Positions 59,200-64,000 of a DNA stretch of 64,000 bases are shown here, in pieces (positions within the stretch are counted from its first letter, which is position 1; every line of letters begins with the position of its first letter). Source of the stretch: Maribacter arenosus (GTDB lineage: Bacteria; Bacteroidota; Bacteroidia; Flavobacteriales; Flavobacteriaceae); NCBI RefSeq assembly GCF_014610845.1, contig NZ_JABTCG010000005.1, positions 310,001-374,000 on the forward strand. Direction: 5' to 3'. The notes below the pieces were generated by a model, which was not told the origin of the DNA, did not search any database, and saw nothing but the letters and a program-made list of their open reading frames with translations. A program made the translations under genes and the position numbers.

Positions 59200-59398
59200 G
59201 CTGGCGCGAGTGTCCCACTCGTGCTAATGCCTGCCCCAACCCCCAACACCTTGGTGATTGTGTCTCCTATGATCTTTAAAATAGGCCGTGCAAAATGACT
59301 TTTGGGATCGAATACTCTTTGGGTGTCATTAGGATATAGTATATTCGTTCTTATACCTGGGATATAGCTACTGACTATATTCCTTTGTTGCCCACAAT
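59200..59398 (+). repeat. 190-bp repeated element, copy 2
   Basis: Nearly the same as 56655-56850, including the CGAGTG-TCC-CACTCG hairpin and the TTCCTTTGTTG end. It begins inside the truncated sulfatase and ends directly at the ATG of the next gene (59399), so its last part serves as that gene's upstream region. Confidence 0.88.
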
Positions 59399-59770
59399 AT
59401 GAAAAAACTACTTGGAATAATACTAATTCTAACTTTAAACTCTTGTTTTTTTTACAAAAAGGACGGAATTGAGATGAAAATTAAAAATGACTCAAGCGAA
59501 CCGATAACCAATGTGGAATTTACAACGACGGAAAAACTGGATGTGATAAAAATTGAACGAATTGAACCGAATGAAAGTGCGACGGAATTTTTATCGATGC
59601 GTAAAAATAAATCTGATGGAGCTTACTCTCTGACTTTTACTCGTGCGAGTGGAAAAAACGAAATCAGTGGCGGCGGATATTATACGAATGGTGGCTCACT
59701 TGACCATTGGGTTGACTTCATCATAGAAAATGACACGACAATAGTAAAATTTGATGCACCGATTTATTGA
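59399..59770 (+). CDS. Small lipoprotein of unknown function
   Basis: A 123-residue protein with lipobox TLNSC near residue 16. The mature part (IKNDSSEPITNVEFTTTEKL) has the strand pattern of a small immunoglobulin-like or cystatin-like beta domain. No family is recognised. The start follows repeat copy 2 directly. A 4-bp overlap (TTGA) links it to the next gene. Confidence 0.65.
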   Translation: MKKLLGIILILTLNSCFFYKKDGIEMKIKNDSSEPITNVEFTTTEKLDVIKIERIEPNESATEFLSMRKNKSDGAYSLTFTRASGKNEISGGGYYTNGGSLDHWVDFIIENDTTIVKFDAPIY

Positions 59771-60045
59771 GAAATAACCAAGTGAAAAAGTGGACAATCT
59801 TAAGAATTTATTTTCTTATCTATTTAGCCTTTTGCATAATTTACACAATAGCTAAATGGAAAGTTTTATCATTTGAAGAAGGTTGGGGAGTTGTCTATAT
59901 GATTGGGCTAATTTCAATTGGATTAGTTGGTTTATTAGCTGACTTCATTCTAACTCTACTATTCAAAAATAAAAGATTATTAAACGGAATTGGAATATTA
60001 ATAGCAATCGGATTTTCGATTATGCTATGGATTGAATTAAATTAA
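59767..60045 (+). CDS. Small three-helix membrane protein
   Basis: A protein of up to 92 residues with three hydrophobic segments (about residues 10-28, 38-58, 68-88). The start is either TTG 59767, overlapping the previous stop as TTGA, or GTG 59782; the second gives a shorter N-terminus. No family is recognised. It forms a pair with the lipoprotein before it. Confidence 0.55.
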   Translation: MRNNQVKKWTILRIYFLIYLAFCIIYTIAKWKVLSFEEGWGVVYMIGLISIGLVGLLADFILTLLFKNKRLLNGIGILIAIGFSIMLWIELN

Positions 60046-60095
60046 TCAAAGACAAACTTAGGATGACTATAATTCATTGCGGCGGGATTTCCTAA

Positions 60096-60112
60096 TCACG
60101 CCTTTGGCGTGA
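60096..60112. repeat. Hairpin in an intergenic repeat-like segment
   Basis: TCACGCC and GGCGTGA flank TTT, within the 181-bp gap 60046-60226 that also contains ATTGCGGCGGGATTTCC and AAATCACGCGC. No gene lies here. It may be a terminator or part of a dispersed repeat. Confidence 0.5.
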
Positions 60113-60226
60113 CAGGCCTCAAATCACGCGCAAAAAGCTAACTTTGTGTTCGACTGGATTGTTCTTCGGACGAATCACAGCAACGAACCTTAACCCAACC
60201 GTAATAACACATTACCCAAAAAATAA

Positions 60227-60790
60227 ATGAATAAAATTTTGATGCTTTCATTGTGCATAACCATTGTATTTGGTTCCTGTAAAAATCCCGAAAAAGGTAT
60301 CGATAAAATTGAAATCGCAAAACAATACTTCAATGTTCTTGACACTTCCGATTATTCAGGAATATCAGCTTGGTGCCCCGATACCCTCACGACAAAAGAA
60401 GGCGAATATGAACAGACATATACCCAAAGCGGGTACTTGGCGTTTTTAAAATGGGATGCGGTTTTTGACCCTAGCTATGAAATACTTGAAATTGAGCAAC
60501 AAGACGGACTTGTCAAAGCAAAGATTTCAAAAATGGACAAAAGAATCCTTTTTCTTCATGAAGAACCCATGATCACCCATCAGGTTATCCGATTTCAAAA
60601 AGATAAAATCAACAGTATAACCATAGACTACCTGAATTTTAATACTGCGACATGGGAAAGGAACAAAAATGGACTTTTAAGCTTTATTGACGAACATCAC
60701 CCCGAACTAAATGGGTTTATATACGACCAAACCGAGGCTGGTGGCCTAAAATACCTTAAGGCCATAGAACTCTATAAAAACAGAAAGTAA
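60227..60790 (+). CDS. Lipoprotein with SnoaL-like fold
   Basis: A 187-residue protein with lipobox VFGSC near residue 18. The region KIEIAKQYFNVLDTSDYSGI, then YLAFLKWDAVFDPSYEILEI has the helix-strand order of a SnoaL/NTF2-like domain, common in small secreted Bacteroidota proteins. No catalytic residues can be named. The closing ELYKNRK is a short basic tail. Confidence 0.65.
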   Translation: MNKILMLSLCITIVFGSCKNPEKGIDKIEIAKQYFNVLDTSDYSGISAWCPDTLTTKEGEYEQTYTQSGYLAFLKWDAVFDPSYEILEIEQQDGLVKAKISKMDKRILFLHEEPMITHQVIRFQKDKINSITIDYLNFNTATWERNKNGLLSFIDEHHPELNGFIYDQTEAGGLKYLKAIELYKNRK

Positions 60791-60833
60791 CGTGCTACAA
60801 TCTTCCATAAACCCAAAAGTAGCCTATAGCAGC

Positions 60834-60974
60834 TTAGAACTGCTTCCTCGCCCTTCTATTTCTACTGCTTCTAAAATTCCTACTGCTTTTGGTTAAATAA
60901 CCTAATAAACCCAGCGCTGCAGCAAGTACAATAACTGGGATCATGATATAGATGACTTCAATGGGTAAATCCAT
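60834..60974 (-). CDS. Small one-helix membrane protein (46 residues)
   Basis: A short frame opens at ATG 60972-60974 and ends at TAA 60834-60836. The peptide begins MDLPIEVIYIMIPVIVLAAA, giving a single hydrophobic helix (about residues 5-27), followed by a strongly basic tail rich in Arg and Ser (RSSRNRRARKQF). The sequence AAGGG precedes the ATG by 2 nt. The helix plus basic tail is the look of a real small membrane protein, but there is no family match by eye and no proof of expression. Confidence 0.5.
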   Translation of the reverse strand: MDLPIEVIYIMIPVIVLAAALGLLGYLTKSSRNFRSSRNRRARKQF

Positions 60975-61204
60975 ACCCTTAAGATACGAATAATATTTAA
61001 GTCAGTGGGAACTTCAACCTGTGGCTCATTGGTTCTTACATTTTGGTCCTAAAGGAAACGACGAAGTGCCTACCGTTTTTCGCGACATTCAGGTGTACTC
61101 ATCCCACCCTACTGATCCGTGTCATTGCCATCAGTAGAAGAACGCAATACATTTATGGGTGTAATCAGAAGGGGTTATAAGCCCTTCTTCCAAAATGTAT
61201 CGCT

Positions 61205-61687
61205 ATGAAAACGTTCACCTATATCTTTTTGACCGCGCTGATTTCCCTAACGTTCTCCTGTAATAAGGATGATGATCCCGAAGACGTACTGACCAAAGAC
61301 GGTCGGTTCCCGATCAGCGAACTCGCCGGCACCTGGGAGGCCACCAAAGCCCAATTCAGTGTAAACACCGTCTCTGTAGACGTGGTCGAGGACGGGGGTA
61401 CAGCCAGCATGTCCGTACAATCCAACGGCCGCTTTACCATGACCCTGGATCCCGTAAATAGAGCTGCATATACCGTTAGTGGGGAAATGTTCTGGGAAGA
61501 GTGGCAGAACACCTTCTATTTTGCCATTACCTGGGATGATTACCCCGATGATTGGGATACCTATGGAGAAACCTTTGATGGGACAACCCTAACCCTTAAT
61601 GGGGGCGCCGATACCGGGGAATACGACTTTGACAATGACGGGGATATGGAAGCCTGCTCGGTTCATTTCATCTTTGTTCGTTCCTAA
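61205..61687 (+). CDS. Lipocalin-like lipoprotein
   Basis: A 160-residue protein with lipobox TFSC near residue 19. The mature part is a small beta-barrel-like domain (FPISELAGTWEATKAQFS, FTMTLDPVNRAAYTVSGEMF) with a terminal acidic segment, matching the lipocalin-like lipoproteins found widely in Flavobacteriaceae. Function unknown. Upstream, an 8-bp inverted repeat CTACTGAT/ATCAGTAG (about 61109-61137) lies in an otherwise featureless gap. Confidence 0.7.
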   Translation: MKTFTYIFLTALISLTFSCNKDDDPEDVLTKDGRFPISELAGTWEATKAQFSVNTVSVDVVEDGGTASMSVQSNGRFTMTLDPVNRAAYTVSGEMFWEEWQNTFYFAITWDDYPDDWDTYGETFDGTTLTLNGGADTGEYDFDNDGDMEACSVHFIFVRS

Positions 61688-61749
61688 AAGCGGGCGTACG
61701 CACCGGCTAAATGAATTTGCACCCACGCACCATTTATACAAGAAGCGGC

Positions 61750-61840
61750 ATACTCTACCAAAACATTGGAGATCGTGCCTGTGGCGGTCTTTTTATTAAA
61801 GCCACTTTCCTTTTACTTTTGGTTATCTTATATTAGGCTA
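61750..61840 (+). repeat. Duplicated upstream segment, copy 1
   Basis: About 90 bp resembling 62650-62745: shared words include CCAAAAC, GTGGCGGTCTTTTT versus GTGGTCTTTTTT, TTTACTTTTGG versus TTTACTGTTAG, and TATATTAGGCTATA versus TATCTTAGGCTATA. It precedes the gene at 61884. Confidence 0.55.
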
Positions 61841-61883
61841 TATAATACATACTCAAAAGTTATATTCAAGGGTTGCCATACTT

Positions 61884-62618
61884 ATGAAAAAAAGATTTGT
61901 AATAACTATTACCCTGTTGATGTCGACTACATTTTTTCTGAATTGTAGGGAGAAAAAAGTGCTGTTTGAAGTTGATTTTGAGCAAAGTGTGTTTTATGAA
62001 CTGTTTCCTGAATTATTTGATGCGCTCCATTTTGATTTACGGCTTATTCCCGACCCGCCACCGCCATCGCCAGAATATTTGATAAAAGGAGGCTATGATG
62101 CTAAAAGCGACTATACTCAAGCATATGAAGATTGGAAAAAATCAGCTGAATATCAGGAAATTTTAGAGGAAAGAAAACGTATAGCGGATTCAATCAAAAA
62201 TGATACAACTTCAATGTATTTCATAGTTCAAGATTCTGCTTACAGTCCAAAAAACAGCCTTAAAAAGGAGTTAGTCGATCATTTCACAGCTAAGGATATT
62301 AGTTCAGACTCCATTGATTTAAATCTTGGATTTAAAATCAACATATCTAAATTAATAACAAAACATAGTAAAGTAAAATTCAAATATGGCTCCGAATTTC
62401 CAAAAGGAAAAGAATATTGGCCCCGAAGAAAAGAATCCAATATTATAGCAAGCCTTGATTTTTCGGGAATAATTTTTGACCAAACTAAAAATTATGGTGT
62501 GCTAGAGGCTGGATATGTCAAGGGGCGATTGAATGGCGGAGGTATTAGAATATTTATAAGAAAAACTGATAAAGGAAAGTGGGTTATTGATAAAATTGTC
62601 GAAACGTGGGTATCTTAA
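61884..62618 (+). CDS. Lipoprotein of unknown function
   Basis: A 244-residue exported protein with lipobox FFLNC near residue 20. A Pro-rich stretch (IPDPPPPSPEYLI) near residue 55 and a helix (AYEDWKKSAEYQEILEERKR) lead to a beta domain of about 120 residues. I do not recognise a family. It is preceded by the duplicated segment at 61750-61840. Confidence 0.6.
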   Translation: MKKRFVITITLLMSTTFFLNCREKKVLFEVDFEQSVFYELFPELFDALHFDLRLIPDPPPPSPEYLIKGGYDAKSDYTQAYEDWKKSAEYQEILEERKRIADSIKNDTTSMYFIVQDSAYSPKNSLKKELVDHFTAKDISSDSIDLNLGFKINISKLITKHSKVKFKYGSEFPKGKEYWPRRKESNIIASLDFSGIIFDQTKNYGVLEAGYVKGRLNGGGIRIFIRKTDKGKWVIDKIVETWVS

Positions 62619-62649
62619 ATTCCCCATATCCTACCTTCCTAAAAAACGA

Positions 62650-62745
62650 CATTACGCTCCAAAACCTTTATGCTATCACCTACCGTAGTGGTCTTTTTTA
62701 AATCGAACTGTTCATTTACTGTTAGATATAGTATCTTAGGCTATA
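62650..62745 (+). repeat. Duplicated upstream segment, copy 2
   Basis: Second copy of the segment described at 61750. It is followed by CATATCCCTTTGTT near 62766, similar to the TTCCTTTGTTG ends of the 190-bp elements, and precedes the GNAT gene at 62793. Confidence 0.5.
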
Positions 62746-62792
62746 GAAAAAAATAGCATCAATAGCCATATCCCTTTGTTATAAAGCATAAA

Positions 62793-63320
62793 ATGAAAAC
62801 CTTGATTGAAACCGAAAGGCTGGTATTGAGAGAAATTACTTTAGAAGATAAGGAGGAATTGTTTCAATTGCACGCTGATCCAAAAGTACAAAAATGGACA
62901 GGGGAGCCTGTTGTTGAATCATTGAAGGAGATGGAACAGGCCATAAGGATAAGACTTAAAGACTTTAGGAAGTATGGATTTGGGAGATTAGCCGTAATCC
63001 TAAAGGAAACAAATGAATTCTTGGGTTGGGCGGGCCTAGCATATTTACCGGAATTTGATAAAGTGGATCTTGGGTACAGACTCAAAGAGAAATACTGGGG
63101 CATGGGCATTGCAACGGAGGCCTCTGAAGCCATTATTGATTACGGCTTTAACGTGCTTGATCTTGATTTAATAATAGCGATAGCATTGCCTGAAAACAAG
63201 GCTTCAATCAGGGTAATGGAAAAGGTAGGTATGATATATGATAAGCAAGCTCCTTATGATGAAATGATACAAGAGGCAATTTGGTATAAATTAGAAAGAA
63301 AAGTTTATAACAAAAGATAA
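62793..63320 (+). CDS. GNAT-family N-acetyltransferase (RimJ/RimL-like)
   Basis: A 175-residue cytoplasmic acetyltransferase. The family start ETERLVLREITLEDKEELF is followed by the beta strands FLGWAGLAYLPE and the acetyl-CoA region LGYRLKEKYWGMGIATEASE near residue 90 (R/Q-x-x-G-x-G/A), and NKASIRVMEKVGMIYD near residue 133. The RimJ/RimL group acetylates ribosomal proteins or small amine substrates. No substrate is known. Confidence 0.88.
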   Translation: MKTLIETERLVLREITLEDKEELFQLHADPKVQKWTGEPVVESLKEMEQAIRIRLKDFRKYGFGRLAVILKETNEFLGWAGLAYLPEFDKVDLGYRLKEKYWGMGIATEASEAIIDYGFNVLDLDLIIAIALPENKASIRVMEKVGMIYDKQAPYDEMIQEAIWYKLERKVYNKR

Positions 63321-63361
63321 AACAAATTAAAACCCATTTTATAAAGACCGTTAGGCAATAT

Positions 63362-63946
63362 ATGAGAGACTTAATCATTATTTTGGGAATATGCTGTTTC
63401 ATACGTACTTCTAAATTATTTTCTCAGGTGACATCAAATAAATACGAAGTGGAAGAGGAAAAAGGAATCGCAAAGGAGAATCCTGAATATTACACTGGAC
63501 TTAAAACAATTCTATGGGAGTTTCAAGAACACCTTATTTCTAGTGGAATTATTAAAAATAATGATTATGAAAGCTACATTGGACTTTTGGAGCAAATCCG
63601 CATGGACGACAAAAAAGAGTTTGACATAACATATAATCTTAGCGATGCACTAGAGGGGCTAATACAGCACTTAAATAACGATGGGCTTTCTGTCAAAAGT
63701 TCTATAATTGGAAACAAGTACTTTAATTACACTGATTCCAAAAGTTTTCTCTTTAATCAAAAAATGTCCGAACTTATCGCAAAAAAGGAAGATTTGAATC
63801 GTTCTACTCTTGCAAATGTTATTTTACAAGTATATGACGAGAAGGATTTTGAACTACCGCTGATAAAGTTGAAAATTTTCAGGTTTCTTGACCCGAATTC
63901 GGACAACATTATGTATATCTATGCTGGTAGACCAAGTCCTGAATAA
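63362..63946 (+). CDS. Exported hypothetical protein
   Basis: A 194-residue protein with a hydrophobic N-terminus (MRDLIIILGICCFIRTSKLF, then SQ) that could act as a signal peptide. The rest is mostly helical with scattered strands (NYTDSKSFLFNQKMSELIAK near residue 120). No family is recognised. It begins 41 bp after the GNAT gene, so the two may be cotranscribed. Confidence 0.5.
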   Translation: MRDLIIILGICCFIRTSKLFSQVTSNKYEVEEEKGIAKENPEYYTGLKTILWEFQEHLISSGIIKNNDYESYIGLLEQIRMDDKKEFDITYNLSDALEGLIQHLNNDGLSVKSSIIGNKYFNYTDSKSFLFNQKMSELIAKKEDLNRSTLANVILQVYDEKDFELPLIKLKIFRFLDPNSDNIMYIYAGRPSPE

Positions 63947-64000
63947 ATATGTTGCCCATAATTACCTATAATTCAAAACTACCCTTCATCTAACCTGAGA

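Noticed and set aside
59200-59298. C-terminal continuation of the sulfatase
   Set aside because: The residues after GGLPKRK match the translation of the repeated element, not sulfatase sequence; the same DNA is found at 56655.
61113-61124. An eighth FNR-type site (TGAT-CCGT-GTCA) before the gene at 61205
   Set aside because: No TAnnTTTG-like box is found 23 nt downstream, and the bases belong to another inverted repeat (CTACTGAT/ATCAGTAG).

Overview
The window reads as a chromosomal segment of a marine member of the Bacteroidota, most likely family Flavobacteriaceae. The evidence is the moderate-to-low GC, Bacteroidota promoters (TTTG-N19-TAnnTTTG at 18899 and 40347), many short lipoproteins with an SC-type lipobox, and families typical of that group (DUF6090, DUF2490, DUF4129/DUF4350/MoxR/DUF58, ArsF/ArsG, alpha-type carbonic anhydrase). 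No rRNA, tRNA, CRISPR array or complete insertion sequence was found.

Layout. 0-5.9 kb: metabolic and envelope genes (DUF3817, PH-domain, a 3-dehydro-L-gulonate dehydrogenase-like enzyme, serine hydrolase, cupin, AraC regulator) and a broken serine hydrolase. 5.9-8.2 kb: a minus-strand operon of two DUF1538 membrane proteins, a P-II-like protein and a CBS protein. 8.5-15.1 kb: single genes separated by imperfect inverted repeats (cyclase-like, VOC, SulP, DUF6090, DUF2490, secreted GNAT-like, TPM). 15.1-18.8 kb: aroQ, three small outer-membrane barrels, xerD. 18.9-22.5 kb: ECF sigma factor with a membrane partner, acyltransferase, NUDIX hydrolase, cyclophilin. 22.9-30.5 kb: TRIC channel and RDD, then the SpoIIM/membrane/DUF4129/DUF4350/MoxR/DUF58 operon. 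30.6-40.9 kb: pirin, DUF2279, esterase, OsmC, TlpA-like, FAH, carbonic anhydrase, flavodoxin, aldo/keto reductase, VOC and a ParDE-type toxin-antitoxin pair. 41.6-44.6 kb: an arsR-thioredoxin-permease-arsF-arsG organoarsenical resistance operon. 44.7-49.6 kb: a discoidin-domain glycosidase, a lipid kinase and a CPBP protease. 49.8-54.8 kb: an AT-rich island with an AAA ATPase + HNH nuclease pair (Septu-like defence) and membrane-anchored accessory genes. 54.8-64 kb: small lipoproteins, a beta-helix protein, a truncated sulfatase, a GNAT and hypothetical genes.

Two signals stand out. First, seven promoters (33287, 34669, 37748 on the minus strand, 38605, 41592, 48607, 49817) carry an FNR/CRP-type site TGAY-N4-RTYA exactly 23 nt upstream of a TAnnTTKN-type -7 box. 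This looks like a class II regulon joining OsmC, FAH, flavodoxin, aldo/keto reductase, the arsenic operon, the CPBP protease and the first gene of the AT-rich island. Second, about 3 kb of intergenic DNA consists of modular, G-poor low-complexity arrays (eight blocks between 22.5 and 49.8 kb). Several contain a near-identical 38-bp hairpin module, and five of the blocks end just upstream of the FNR-type promoters. All functional statements come from reading motifs and families by eye; no database search was run.
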